Origin: Sipunculus nudus
Taxonomy: Eukaryota > Annelida > Sipuncula > Golfingiida > Sipunculidae
NCBI GenBank assembly: GCA_026874595.1
Contig: CM049315.1
Coordinates: forward strand, 72,897,416 to 72,961,415
Length of the DNA: 64,000 nt
Direction: 5' to 3'
Shown here piece after piece: positions 35,257-47,200 of the stretch (positions are counted from its first letter, which is position 1; each line of letters begins with the position of its first letter). The position numbers and the translations under genes were made by a program. Under the pieces are notes generated by a model. It had not been told where the DNA came from. It did not search any database and saw only the letters and a list, made by a program, of their open reading frames with translations.

Positions 35257-35819
35257 GTCAGGAATCTAATTTTAGCGTCCATGCTATTATAGAGGGAGAG
35301 AGATTTCCCAAATATATTCAGTAAATCTCTATGTCATCAGTGACACTTGAGAAATAATAGACTATGGAACAAAGGATGTCAATCAGTAATGAGTATACTG
35401 GATATCATGCAATGTAAGTTGTTCTACAACAGTGTCACACTGAAAAAAAAATGTTCCTAGTTGAGTAGCGTTCGAAGATGCGCTAATACCAGTTAATTGA
35501 AATAACAAGGAAATTGTAAGTTGCTATTAGATAAAATAAACATTCAATAAGTTAACCGAGTAACCAATCAAAGGAAAATATGATACCACGCCACCTGGCG
35601 GAGGTGCTATAAAATAAGTATACACAAGGATTTATACTTCTGAAAAAGTTGATAATAATATAGACTTCGCATTAAATGTACTTGTGACAAAACCTTTAAA
35701 GTGGTTTTGAACATGTTAAATCACATCTAGAAAGTCAATATATCAAATATTGAAGATTGTATGATATATTTTTGGGCTGGGTTTTCTCTTGATACGCATT
35801 TGTATTTTATTATTTTCAG

Positions 35820-36630
35820 GTTTTGGGTCCAGTCTAACGCTGGCTCCATCTTTGGTTATAGTGAGTCATTATTTTGTAAAAAGAAGATCTAAAGCCATGG
35901 TTCTGAGCACGTTTGACAGCAGCATCAGCTGTATAGCCATGGTTCCTTTTCTGTTATGGATTATTGATATCTACTCATTCCCGGGAGCAGCATTAATGTA
36001 TGCCGGTCTATCTTTTAACCTGTGCGTAGCCGGCGCCCTCTACCGTCCGCTGCAAACAATTTATTTCACAGATAATGTGGACTCCATTGAGAAGTACATA
36101 GTAAAACAAATTTGTGTTGGTACATGCGAAAATGGCCATATCCATTCTGAGAGTCAAATAGATCACTCTGATTAACCTAATGATACAGCAGTTGAGTTAA
36201 AAGCATTACAAACGACCCGTTTTATCCCATCTATCATATAAAGGTGAAGTAGAGATAGAAAAAGTGACGTCACCAATAAGAGCGCCAGATACGAAAGTAG
36301 CCATTGTCCTCACAACTGCCGGAGCAATTGAAATCATAGGACGATTTTCATTTGGTTTTCTCTCTGACTTGAAACTCATCAAGAGGTACCGGGTGTTGTT
36401 ACAAGGTACGGCGGGCGTTATGACAGGTCTCGTGACCCTTGCTATACCTCACGTGACCAGTCACGTGTGGATAACGATCATGTGCTGCTTGCGGAGTCTC
36501 GTGATGAGCGGGTTTAATGCTCAACGTATCACTGTGATGGCTGATCTCATTCCCGTCCACCAGGTAGCGCCAGGTGTAGGGATGGTTCTGTTTTCCCAAG
36601 GTATGGGAAGCGTTGCTTTCATTGTGGCAG
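35820..36630 (+). pseudogene. MCT copy 3 exon 4 with TM7 loss and frameshift
   Basis: GFGSSLTLAPSLVIVSHYF, then KRRSKAMVLSTF and onward through TM6, to TAA 36173-36175. The downstream part, in a different frame, holds VAIVLTTAGAIEIIGRFSFG, then ADLIPVHQVAPGVG and a GTAGGT donor. It is 811 bases against 955 in copy 1; the missing part covers the end of the loop and TM7. Confidence 0.8.
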
Positions 36631-36784
36631 GTAGGTGTATGACCTATCGTGTTTTCAGTGTCAGTTTTCTATTTTTCGTTTTTTAATAACTGAAATCGTT
36701 CAATATAGTTCGGTCATACTTATCATATATTGATCAATCCCATCGTTTTGGACAGAATCTTTTAAACTCGTTCATTCATGTTCA

Positions 36785-36933
36785 GGTTGTGTGTGTTTGT
36801 GTGTGTTGTTGTCAGGAACGGAATCTCATGACATGTTCATGGCATTTCGGGGATAGGTCAATGAAAAATCGATTAGACTTGAAAGTGGATCCGGCACATG
36901 ATCTAGATCCAGGAACCTCATCGAGGAAAATTC

Positions 36934-36973
<40 letters not shown>
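36785..36973 (+). repeat. Dispersed repeat R1, plus orientation, with AT tail
   Basis: GT-rich run, TCTCATGACATGTTCATGGC, GGATCCGGCACATGATC, then an AT microsatellite at about 36938-36973. It lies just after the last exon found for MCT copy 3. Confidence 0.5.
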
Positions 36974-36983
<10 letters not shown>

Positions 36984-38377
36984 CCCACACACATCTATTA
37001 TAATAATTCCTACAATAAAAATAATCCGATAAACATCCTTTAGCCATTTGGAACCATGCCTATTAAATCCATTAGATTTGACAGAATCCGAATTGATATA
37101 ATATGGATGTTTTACATATTTCGGTAAAGTAAAATTGGAGAAACATAATCTTAACCTGATTTCTGTTTAAAGAAACACACAAACGATTTAAACATCTAAA
37201 CGTTTATCTAACCATGATAAACTATATTTTTTCTGTTGGATTAACAGCTCCTGTTTCTTTTTCAATAAGAGTCCTATTTAAGCCTAAGCGTAATATGCTT
37301 TACCGCGATTATGGTTAGACACCGACTGCTTTTTAATCTTTTGTATATCAATCATCCATAGAACAAAAACCGTTCATTTGTGTATCAAAAGAAAATCTTA
37401 CTTTTTTATATACAAGATTTTATACAAATTTACGAGCCTTAGGAAGTGTACATACATATAAAATGCCATTGACAAGGATGAATTTTAAGTAAATGTATTT
37501 GCAATCAATAACCGTATGGTCATACTCTATTTGTAATAGATATAAAATGAAACATTCAAGGGGTTGCTTTAATATATTCATATGACATATACTGTGCTTG
37601 CCTTTATGTCGACGGGGCTGATTTTTTTGCGTTTTTTTTATTATTAACAGTTTCACGGGCTTCCTTTTTCGCGCTCTGTCATTAGTGTAGTATAATTTAT
37701 TTGTCAAATATGAAACTATAAACTGTAGTGACCAATTTGTTTCATGAATTCCCTTTTATCTAGGCCTACTATTTCTCTGACCGGATATCGCATGTTTGAA
37801 CAGTCACGGAAGGCTTAGCTCTCGCATGCGGGAAGCATTACCCCGCTTTACGCGTGTACATTTATCTCGAGGTGTTTTACCTATACTACTATCAGTGACC
37901 CTTATCGGATACATACGTCTGAAGTGTATGTGTGCCAAACTAGATGGCATCTAGTGGTGCTTTAAATGAACATTTAATAGAAAGTATCATTCACATTGTG
38001 TCGTATTCAGTAAATGAATAAAATTTGTTATCTCAAGTAGTGAACGTAGCCGCTTGGGTAGCGCCACCTTGTATCTATATAAAGGACTAATGCTGACGTC
38101 ATAACCGAAATCATATGACGCGCCGAATCATGTGTGATTGGCTAGTGATGATTAACGACGTGAATATTTGAATATATTCGAAAGGTCACAGTTCAAAATG
38201 GGGCCAAATACCGTGGAACAGTAGGATATAATGTTTGGCCTCAGATTTTAACTGCGAAAAATTGAAAAAGGCCCCTTCTTTCGCTCAAATGAAGTAGTTT
38301 GCAACTGTCAAATGGGTTCACCACTGAGAATTCCCTTGATATAGCCGGTAATGTACCGCTATGAATATTTAAACTGA
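36974..38377. other. Intergenic DNA, no gene recognised
   Basis: The expected exon 5 of MCT copy 3 was looked for here and not found. A half-copy of the R2 repeat is at about 37560-37690 (ACTGTGCTTGCCTTT, ending TTTTTCGCG). Otherwise nothing seen. Confidence 0.4.
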
Positions 38378-38912
38378 CACTTAAAGATGAGACCAATGAA
38401 CAAAGTCTGGTATTGGAGGAACCCAGTGATTTGTTACACTGCGCATGTATGTCAACTATGATTTAAGTATAATGTAACACATACGTGTATAATAAGGGAA
38501 TATACTGTTGCAAAACCAGTTTTATTTTACTCATATTTGTCGCAAAGCATTATATTATAAATGCAAAACATAATAACCCGAAATTATTATTTATTTATTT
38601 AAACCGGGTGGGTGGGAGTGGAATTTGACATGAACGGAACCTACACCAGACCGCCTCCTGTGCGTGCACGTACCTAATGAGCAGACGATGCCCACGCCCC
38701 TCTGGATTTTTCTTTTTACAAATGAAACGGAGAGAACCAGGCCCCCCCCCCCCCCACCACCCACCTATGGTCCAGTCCACTTTCCTCACTTTAAATGCCT
38801 TTAAGATTAAAGGCGACTTAAAGATGAGATCAATGAACAAGCCTGGTATTGGAGGAACCAAGTGATTTATTACATGAATAAATTCACAGATGTGCATGTA
38901 TGTCATCTAAAG
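38378..38912. repeat. Local direct duplication
   Basis: About 90 bases at 38378-38466 recur at 38812-38910: ACTTAAAGATGAGA(C/T)CAATG, GGTATTGGAGGAACC, GTGATTT(A/G)TTACA, then GCATGTATGTCA. The stretch between holds a poly-C tract (38741-38754). Confidence 0.6.
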
Positions 38913-39078
38913 ACTAAAGAGTCCTTCAAAACCAAACATTGTTCAAATACATATAATCAAAGTACATCTGTATGACATACAGGTATGTCTTACATTTGTC
39001 TCCACCGTAAAAAATAGTTACGAAAAATAAGGTTTCGAATGATACATGTATTTTATGAATTTTGCTCTGTCCAAGGTA

Positions 39079-39276
39079 CTATTGCACATCGAGATAGTCC
39101 AGATACGACAATAATATCCAGTCTCCTTCAGCTTTAATGATCTCTGTGGGTACATGAGGGCAAAGGTTATGCATGGCCCTTCCGCAGCGAAAGGAATGTC
39201 TTGAATAAAGATGTCTGGGCAAGTGTAAATGCTCAAGAACAAGCCTCAGTTTGATGAAAAATTGGTTGTATGTCAT
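39079..39276 (-). pseudogene. Tyrosine recombinase C-terminal fragment
   Basis: Carries the His-x-x-Arg box (SRHSFRCGRA) and the terminal Tyr region (SYLDYLDV) of the catalytic domain. The upstream N-terminal part of the same domain is at 39508-39741 in a separate frame. Residues needed for catalysis look present, but the gene is split by stops. Confidence 0.75.
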
Positions 39277-39507
39277 GCCGTAAGCCTGTCCACCTGACCG
39301 TTAGTTGAATACGAAACTATCCGGATGTTTCAAACCAGCCAACATGGCAGCTCGGAGGATTGCTCTAGCTGGGCATATTATAGTCCAACACCTATGCCTG
39401 GCGCTCTTGACACTTGAATGGAATAACTGAAATACATAACAAGTCCCAAAGATTTTAGTACGCCATGTTTATGCATGACGCGTCTGCTAATTGTTGAAGG
39501 TAACAAG

Positions 39508-39741
39508 CTACCTGAACACACTGTAAAAAGCAACCAAACATGCAGCTTGAAAGGTTGAGTCTACCGACTGTTCAAGCCTAAGGACAGACCACAACTTAAA
39601 CAACATGTGTACTTTGACCCTTGAACTTTTAATGCGCTTAATGTCATTCACGCGTGACCTGAGAGAATGGGCTATCCAATCGTCACTGCCTAACGGGTTT
39701 GAAAAGCCAATTTCGACATGCAACAGTCGTACTACATTCAA
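39508..39741 (-). pseudogene. Tyrosine recombinase N-terminal fragment
   Basis: Encodes IKRIKSSRVKVHMLFKLW and FQAACLVAFYSVFR, matching the helical core of DIRS/Ngaro recombinases, in which AF-x-VAF-x-x-x-LRKS is typical. It ends in a stop before the catalytic boxes at 39079-39276. Confidence 0.65.
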
Positions 39742-40763
39742 ATACAGTTTTATTGAATTAGAACTGTGATTGTTTGCTAAGTATGCTACATAGCGTAATA
39801 AAGCCTGACTACTGACTTTTACCGATGGAAACTGAAACTGGTGGCAAAAGCCAAGTGATGTACGTAACTGGCTTCGATAGGTGGGATTTGTGGTCTCAGC
39901 GTAACCGCTCGTCGAAACTTCTCTACGTCCCTGTTCAGCGCTTCCGGAGCTTCTGCCAGTGCGTCACCTGTTTAAATATAGTACACAGCGCCTTTAACAA
40001 CATGTGATTACATAAACTGATCGCGGCAAATATTTCCGCCTTTCAGTTTTGACACAGATGCCAGGCGTTTATAAAGACATTCAACTGCAGAAGCCTGCCT
40101 GCCATTTAAATATCGACGACGAACGACAAAATTATATTTTACGGATACCCAACACATTTTCGTTAGAAGAACCAGAAAACGATTGCTGCGACAGGAACAT
40201 TTGATGATGATTGCTGCTGTAAATGTATTGTCTGTATAGATGTATCTGGTCTTATTACAAAATAAAAGTCCCCACTTTATAACTGCAAAAGCGGCAATAC
40301 GACCTCTTTATAATATATATGCAAATCAGCAAATTAGGGAAAATCAATGCCCGAGTTAATGTACCACTGGTCCCCCCCCCCCCCCGTAGAAAGCACCAGC
40401 TCCTGTTTTAAGGAATCCGTCATAGAAGTTTCATGGGGACTTTCCTCAATGAAGGAGACAACACCATTAAACTGCCGCATGAATTTATGCCACAACATGA
40501 CATCTTGCTTTACCGCACCCTACAGTTTTGCCTTATGGTATATTTGCTTCATCTTGGCGATGCAATTAAGCAATCTTCGGAAAATCCTTGCGCTTTTCCT
40601 AATCCTCGCTGCAAAGTTCAGTTTGCCTGACAAGGACTTAAACTGCCGTTTTGTTGCACAAGCAGTTTCACAATATTTCCAAAAGTGCATTGATATCCTG
40701 CAATTTATCCTCAGGTAAGGTTAATTTACAGGCGAGTGTATTTCTTCCAATACCAAGAAACAC

Positions 40764-40997
40764 TTAACAGGTACAAGGCGCTACAAGTTTATCTCTGTTC
40801 ACTTCAAGGTCCACAGGTAATAAAAGTTTTATTATAGCTACCCAGGATTCGTAAGATTCCAAAACTACCAGGTAGTCATCCTGGTAGGCGACCACACTGT
40901 GCCCCTGTCGCTCCATCATCCGTTTTAAGCACTGTGAAATCGTATAAAAATGGGTTGGAATTGCCCTGGCTCCAAAAGGCAATTTGACGTCATACAT
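40764..40997 (-). pseudogene. Reverse transcriptase palm fragment
   Basis: A 77-codon frame with LPFGAR, the catalytic YQDD and the following hydrophobic VV, then DLEVNRDKLVAP. The frame changes just upstream, where KMDIKS is read from another frame. Confidence 0.75.
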
Positions 40998-41089
40998 TTA
41001 CCTTGTCTTGCCATGTTCAAACGTCCACTCCAGACTCCGATTGACTTGATGTCCATTTTATCTGCAAAAATAACCATAAATAAATTATA

Positions 41090-41584
41090 TCTCTGTTTCA
41101 AGTTTGAGGCCTTCAGGAAATACCCTTGATCATTGACAATATCTTTAATCCTCTTTATAACAGACTTATACCGGTGGTTGTAAAGTATACTTGTTTTAAG
41201 AATAGTGATAAATGGATTGTGATATTATTTCCTGTTTTATGTCCGTAATGTTTGTTGAAGGGACTAGGATTCTGCTACAGCATTAATAATGGCCATATAA
41301 AACGGTGGGTTGATGGGTGGGAGTATGAGGCTACAACGACTAAGAAATAGATCTATTAGCTTTCATTTCCAAGATATATCATTCTCCAAAAATAACATCC
41401 TGGGACGAATCCTGTTTAGTTAGGATGTACTAATTTTGTTATTATGGTTTTAGTCTATTTTAAAGTGCCTTGGCTATAATCTTATTACCAACAGGAAGCA
41501 AGGAAATAGGCCACAATTTGTTTGGTTGTTTCAAGTCTTAATCTTTTTTTGTCTAGTTGGAATATTATTACTCGTTTTTGTTCG

Positions 41585-41626
<42 letters not shown>

Positions 41627-42990
41627 AACAACATAAGAGTATTTTACACATTAAAAAAATATATCCGAAATATCGTAAAAAAACAAAGAGAACTCAGACA
41701 ATCTGACTTTTACTGAAATGATTATCATACTGTGATCAGATATAGCTGTTGCTTTTATAACAGAGGATTCAATAATTAGCATTTAGTGTCTGAGAAAAGG
41801 AAATAGTCTAATCTAGATGCAGTATGCAGATTATATTGTACTCTTGTAAATCCGTTTTTATTTGGAATAAGGGCCCTCCAGGATAGACTAAATAATAATC
41901 CTTCATTACCCTAAGCAATTCGGAAGCCGACTGGCTTACTTTTTCATGGCAGGCACTCGTCTTACCAATTTTTGGATTCATGATAATATTCAAGTTACCT
42001 CAAATTATCCCCATTGGCCAATATATTGATTTAACTATTCTCGCAATGTTTGAATAAATTTTATTTGGTCTCTAAGGTGAACCCCTGTCTGGAAAATAAA
42101 CATCGATAAGTAAAGTTCGGTACCTTCATCAGAGTGAATTTGCCATTTAGATCTACAGTAGTATTTATGTTAGTTATATCGAGGTTCACTGTCCACTATA
42201 TGGCTACCCTTTTACTGTTTCCTGATATGTGGCAGTACCCCTTCATTAGACCATACATTTTCATCCTGAGGCTGACTATGTGTCTCTTGAAGAAAAGTGA
42301 TACGCGTTTTATAATCCCTCAATAAAGTAAATATATTTTTTTGCCTTTTAAGTCGACTCTGCTAGAATAAAGGAAGTGTTTGTAGAGGCGAAGATGTGTT
42401 TGTAAAGTGTCCCTCTCGAAAGAGCGGCGTGAAGCGTCAGGAGACCTGTTGCACCGATTGGCATATTTTAAAGGCAGGTATTGTTAAAAGATAGATGAAA
42501 GGAACACCATTTCTAAAGGTGTGAGCAAAAAAAGATAAACGTAAACAAAATAAAGAATGTTTTGGAAGTTCGGTTAACCCATACGAAAACCCGCCGTAAA
42601 ACAAAATAACAATTTTATGTAGTAGTAGTTTCTGCTTAGAAAAAAATCAATGCATAATTTATATTTTCATTTTGAGTATGAATATGAAAGCTTGCGTCAG
42701 ATTTACAACATATGTTCGGTTAAAAAAATGTTAGGATGAGCTATCACCGGACTCACGATTTGTGAATATTGTGTGTTGGGTGATGTTCTACGCCCCTCAG
42801 TCCTTTGCATTGTCAGCCGGATCCAGGATACTGGTCAACGCTTTTTGAACGGAATCTGTTGCCATTACATGAATTAAAAAATTGCGTGAACCTCCTAGAT
42901 TCTGTAGACAAATTGTCTTTAGTATTTATCCTGAACATGTTTCATTCCATCTCAATATGGCTGAATTTGTCCCAAAGAAAGTTACCCTTG
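41090..42990. other. Intergenic DNA, no gene recognised
   Basis: Contains an (AG)n microsatellite at 41586-41622. No domain or repeat boundary that I can support. Confidence 0.4.
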
Positions 42991-43009
42991 GGCTAAATAT
43001 CAGTCCTCA

Positions 43010-43143
43010 TTTCATTAGTCCATTCCATTTCCCCCTAATATCGCTTTTGAATTAATGATTAACGTTTAATTTACACAAGTGAAGGTATTATTTATAGGAA
43101 GTGCTCATTTTTATAAGAACAAAGGATACCTGGGAAGTATTTC

Positions 43144-43208
<65 letters not shown>

Positions 43209-44200
43209 CATAGATTTTACTTTCCTAACTTTACCTTCGATTTTTACCGGAGTCACAAATAAATCCCCTTTCCGTATTTTCCTTCATTACCTTAAGTGTC
43301 AATCGCAATAACATCAATCACTATTCACTTGGGTAAGTCCCCTGTTACGTGAATGCAATATATCATGAAGACCCTCCCCTCCCCGCTTTATTTAATTTAT
43401 ATTTAAGGTGTCCACGTCAGTATATATACCGGCCTTTATTGTTCATCTACCATTATCTTTCCTCCGAAAATGTAATTATTCGTTTAAACAATAAAATTTC
43501 TAATATAGCCGTCTCATTAAAGGTATCCCTGCTGAGAGAATCTCCGTAAATCTGAGCGGAGCCGACTGCTTTTCCCAATAAAGAAAATAAACTGGACTTG
43601 AATTATTAAAAATGTATAAAACTCTGATTTGATTGAAGATTGCACCTAATAATCATTCTAGAATATTGTCCATCCTAAACATGTGAAGAAAGATAAAAAA
43701 AAAAACTTGCCGCCATAACACTTCATGTCTATGTTTACATTAACAACGGCGCGTCACTGATATTAATCCGCAAAGTAGATTTAAATGCTTTGCAAAAAAA
43801 AAAAATAAATAAATAAAATATATAAAGTTAACGATGAAATGTTAATTATATTTGAATTAATGTTGTTAATGCATGTTCTATATTAATTTTGCACCATTTA
43901 CTTAATAAATGCCAATTTCAGTTTTTACGCGAAATAGCTCGATTTCATCACAAAAAAGTTCAAGGCGAACGACGGCAAGATGAGTTTTATCCTTAACAAT
44001 ATATCTGGATAAAGCCTCTGTGTGGAGAATGTCCCTGTGTACACGTTAATAGACTGACTCTAACCCCTACTCTGATATTAACTAAGGTCATAAAACTTAC
44101 ATAAAACCCATGTACGGGTGTAGGTGTGAGCTGTCAGAATCAAAAGGTAATGCAGAGAACACACCTAACTGGACACCCCTCTGTCCACCATAATAAGGCA
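43010..44200. repeat. Older remnant of the segmental duplication
   Basis: Matches parts of unit A in order: TTTCCCCCTAATATCGCT (A 23450), ATAGGAAGTGC (A 24117), the GCATGTTCTA and AATTTTGCACCAT block (A 25938), ATATATCTGGATAAA (A 26062), and TACATAAAACCCATGTACGGG (A 26183). An AT microsatellite (43149-43204) interrupts it. No MCT exon follows, so the transporter part was lost or never included. Confidence 0.65.
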
Positions 44201-44269
44201 CTGTTCACTAGCCGCAGACAGCGACGTTACAGTCTTTATATGTTATAACTGTTGAGACAAAAAAAAATA

Positions 44270-44900
44270 TGGGAAACATCAACCAGAACCCAAAATAGAT
44301 GTGTTGTTTTGCATTTTTATCCCATTTTTCTTGTTTATCGCTGCAGGGTATTAAATTATTTAATAATTTTAAAGTAAATTCTGCAATATGTCAAATGTTT
44401 TCTCTGTAAAATTGACAAATCATTTTTTTCATTATATATCGATAAATCATAGAAAGAAATGTTTATGTTTATTAGAGTTAACAATTTCAGTAAATATTGA
44501 TATTTCTTTTTAGTACTAAATTTGGTCTTTCCTACCACTATATTAATGTTTTTAAATGTCTTATTCAACACTTAAAAAAAAGAATGTTCAATAATCCAGT
44601 TTTTAGTATCTTTATATCTTCTCATAACTTCTTTCTCTGAAGTAAACTTTGAATTTATTATTAAAGCGTGAAGGTGTGTTATATTTTCGCTAACCCATAT
44701 TTTCAAACGAAGGTGTTTTCCTTTATATAAAAGGTGTTTATTTTCCAGAATGAACAGGTTAAATATTTTGCCCGATGTCATCTACTCAATGGAAGAAATC
44801 TTTGAAATTATTAGAACTTAAATTCATCTGTCAATAAAACAGAGGTATATAGGATATACAGTACATAGGATATACAACAGTGGCCGGGAGTTTAGACCTG
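44270..44900. other. Intergenic AT-rich DNA
   Basis: Two short minus-strand frames at 44356-44781 are AT-rich and lysine/isoleucine-rich with no recognisable domain. Nothing else is seen. Confidence 0.4.
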
Positions 44901-44901
44901 A

Positions 44902-45123
44902 TTAACTCTTCTTGAATCCACTCACTGCACTTTTTTCACTTCCAGCTCTGTCTGACATAATAAATGACAATTTCTCCAGAAGGACCAACATGAAGTTATC
45001 ATTTTTAACTCCATCAGCTGCAGCTGTACTATCCTGAGCAACTGTCATGATGTACCATCCATCATCAGCACTAACGTGATCACCACCTGACTCTTGGTGC
45101 ACGCGAGTTTCATTAATTTGCAC
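44902..45123 (-). pseudogene. Fragment with SDRAGSEK motif, transposon-type protein
   Basis: The frame ends LLEKLSFIMSDRAGSEKSAV and a stop. The MSDRA-x-E pattern recalls a motif of large transposon-associated proteins that are multi-copy in molluscs (recalled, not searched). Too short to classify. It lies directly downstream of the Merlin-like fragment on the same strand. Confidence 0.3.
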
Positions 45124-45437
45124 TAAAACATTTCAATAAAAGTACCATTTCTGAGACTGTATCATCTTCGGCAAGTGGTAGTCTGAAGGTGTGACAATCC
45201 GCGCGGCTTGCATCTTTCGTGATGTGTGCTGATCCTTTGGCAATATGTACAACTCTTACTAATTGCTATCAGTCCATGTCTTTGTGCATACTTAACCACA
45301 TCGGATGTGTTTGTGAAAATTGACAACAAAGATATAAAATCCATCGTGTAGATTGAGAACTGTTTCCTATATCCAGTGTATATTAGCAATACAAAAACGA
45401 CAACGTGAAATATATAAATCAGCGGTTTATTTGGCAT
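45110..45437 (-). pseudogene. Merlin-type (IS1016-like) transposase N-terminal fragment
   Basis: Encodes VVKYAQRHGLIAISKSCTYC, a zinc-ribbon-like first half, then CRR and, after a stop, YSLRNGTFIEMF in the frame that follows. This matches the zinc-ribbon and CRR-x-x-S-x-R-x-G-x-F-F boundary before the DDE core of Merlin transposases. The catalytic core is not found. Confidence 0.5.
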
Positions 45438-45438
45438 G

Positions 45439-46131
45439 AAGTTTATCTCTCCTTCTGTATATATGTTATGGGTTCACAAGAGATGAAGTATCATTACCGG
45501 GGAAATATATCGGGCGAGGGTACAGAAGGTCGGACGAACTGAATAAGTTATGTTCAAAACAATTCTGCTATACTCAAATTTAACTGACGTTAGATCACAA
45601 AAAAAAAGATCTTGTAATGTTACAAGTAATATGTGGTTCAGAAATGCAAAACAATATACCAGAATATTACAACATGTTGATCTGAACTGGTCTCTGTAGG
45701 CAAGATGTTTCATGAACTCGAGGGGGGCTCAGGTCAAAGCGGACTCTGCGTTTATGACGAAGGTTTAGAAGCTCTGCAGCATTCACTGATGGACCCCTAT
45801 TTCCCTTTATACATGGTGGTACCTCTGTAAAACCTGTGTATTAATAACTTGATAAATGACATAATTATATTTTAAAAGCTCTTCATTATAACAAAATTTC
45901 ATAAATATATATGAACACACAGACGCACACACAGACGCACACACAGTTTAATTTGCAAAAAGGCGTTGACTGATACACATGTACAATGAATGTCAATAAT
46001 GTTTATACAAACACCTTGTGTTCATTTGTACCTTCTGATAAACATTATCTGATTTTTTTTTGTCTTAAACAGTTTATTATTCATCACAAAAATTACAAAA
46101 TATTATTCACACTGATTCAATTACATGTAAC

Positions 46132-46197
<66 letters not shown>

Positions 46198-46229
46198 CAT
46201 TATTATCACTTATTCACAATTATTTTTAC
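45439..46229. other. Intergenic DNA with (TA)n run
   Basis: No recognisable exon between the Merlin-like and SWIM-like pieces; an uninterrupted TA microsatellite lies at about 46137-46194. Confidence 0.45.
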
Positions 46230-46505
46230 CTGGGAACATGTCAGTTCTGTGAGCACATGCCCATTTTCTTTGAAACATGTTGCAGCATATATCACACAAG
46301 CAGTTTGCCCCTTTCCAGCCGCACACTGTCACTGGGCCTCTCGGACTACACCATTCTTCTCGAGGCTGATATCAACCTTGTAGTGGATAGTCGCGCGCAT
46401 TTCAGCCAAAATTGCCATCAGGAAGTGCTGAGCTCCACAGACTGCTTGGGTGCTTCTGATGTATATCACATACCTGGAATCATCAATTTTGGCACTTATT
46501 AACAA
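46230..46505 (-). pseudogene. SWIM zinc-finger exon fragment
   Basis: Encodes KIDDSRYVIYIRSTQAV, then AEMRATIHYKVDISLEK and VVREAQ, a stop, QCAAGKG and YAATCFKENGHVLTEL, ending before a GTAAAA donor. The layout matches SWIM-type zinc-finger proteins (C-x-C-xn-C-x-H). Here the first Cys is TGA and the C-x-H end is changed, so the finger is broken. Such genes are multi-copy and mobile-like in molluscs (inference). Confidence 0.55.
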
Positions 46506-46519
46506 ACTAAACACAGTCT

Positions 46520-47165
46520 ATCAAATTCAAATATTATTTATTATCTATAGTAAAGTTATCTCATTTAAAGAGTATAATATAACAAATCACTTTGTTTTAT
46601 ATATATATATATGTTTTTAATCATATATCTTTTACATGCGTATTCCTTTCTTTATCAGGTTTTAATATATTTATAGTTTCATAAACTAGTGTTACTTTAT
46701 GTCACATACATATCTTTTAATCACGACGGTGACCGGCATTCGCATAAGACATATATATCATAATCAGACAGTGACCAACGGATGTCTTATTTTCTTGACT
46801 TTTTTACTAGGACTTCGACTTGTCAATCATATTTTACTGCGCGTTTCAATAAAGGCATGGACACGGCATCAGATGTTTAAATAAACACCTGGACACTGTA
46901 TCAGACTTTTAAATTTCACCATTTTTTTTTTCGCAACTGCTTAAGTAATTGCACAGCGAGATACCGCAGGAAAATAATGAAACAAGTGTATGTATGTGTC
47001 AGTGTTTGATAGGGACACGGAAATTCTTCATTTTCAAACTGAAAAGAGTATTGATATTTTTTTTTAAGAGCATTGTCAAAATTTGCATGGTATATGTGTA
47101 CATGTTAAAGGATAAACCTTCGGGGACCAGTTAGCTATTTCCTTATATAAGGGGACCAATTTTTA

Positions 47166-47200
<35 letters not shown>

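Larger units (their letters stand above)
30347..36630 (+). pseudogene. MCT copy 3: SLC16-type transporter, four exons, broken in exons 3 and 4
   Basis: Exons are 30347-30416, 34726-34839, 35128-35256 and 35820-36630; no exon 5 was found downstream. Exons 1 and 2 are intact: GGWGWMVVLGS, then SFGVIYLDLVDRFSS. Exon 3 has lost 13 bases (TAA after GCRGVV) and a further 2 bases; its 129 bases equal 144 minus 15. Exon 4 reads to TAA at 36173 in the loop. The part after it, in the next frame, lacks the whole TM7 segment seen in copies 1 and 2. TM8 has IEIIGR instead of CDIIGR, so the transport Asp is Glu. The large first intron (4.3 kb) holds a SINE, a MITE relative, a solo LTR and R1. Confidence 0.85.
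39079..41085 (-). mobile_element. Relic of a tyrosine-recombinase retrotransposon (DIRS/Ngaro type)
   Basis: Order on the minus strand is RT, RNase H region, recombinase. RT (about 41085-40764) has KMDIKS, then KLPFGARAIPTHF, LKRMMERQGHSVV and the active site YQDDYLVV. The RNase H connection (about 40640-40330) has LNFAARI, RRLLNCIAKM, WHKFMRQFNGVVSFIEE. The tyrosine recombinase (39741-39079) has AACLVAFYSVFR in its first part and HLYSRHSFRCGRA, EIIKAEGDW and YLDYLDV in its second. Stops and frameshifts separate the pieces. Presence of a recombinase in place of an integrase is the defining trait of this group. Confidence 0.8.

Noticed and set aside
36812-37047. Frames rich in Ile-Tyr repeats
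   Set aside because: They are translations of the AT microsatellite.
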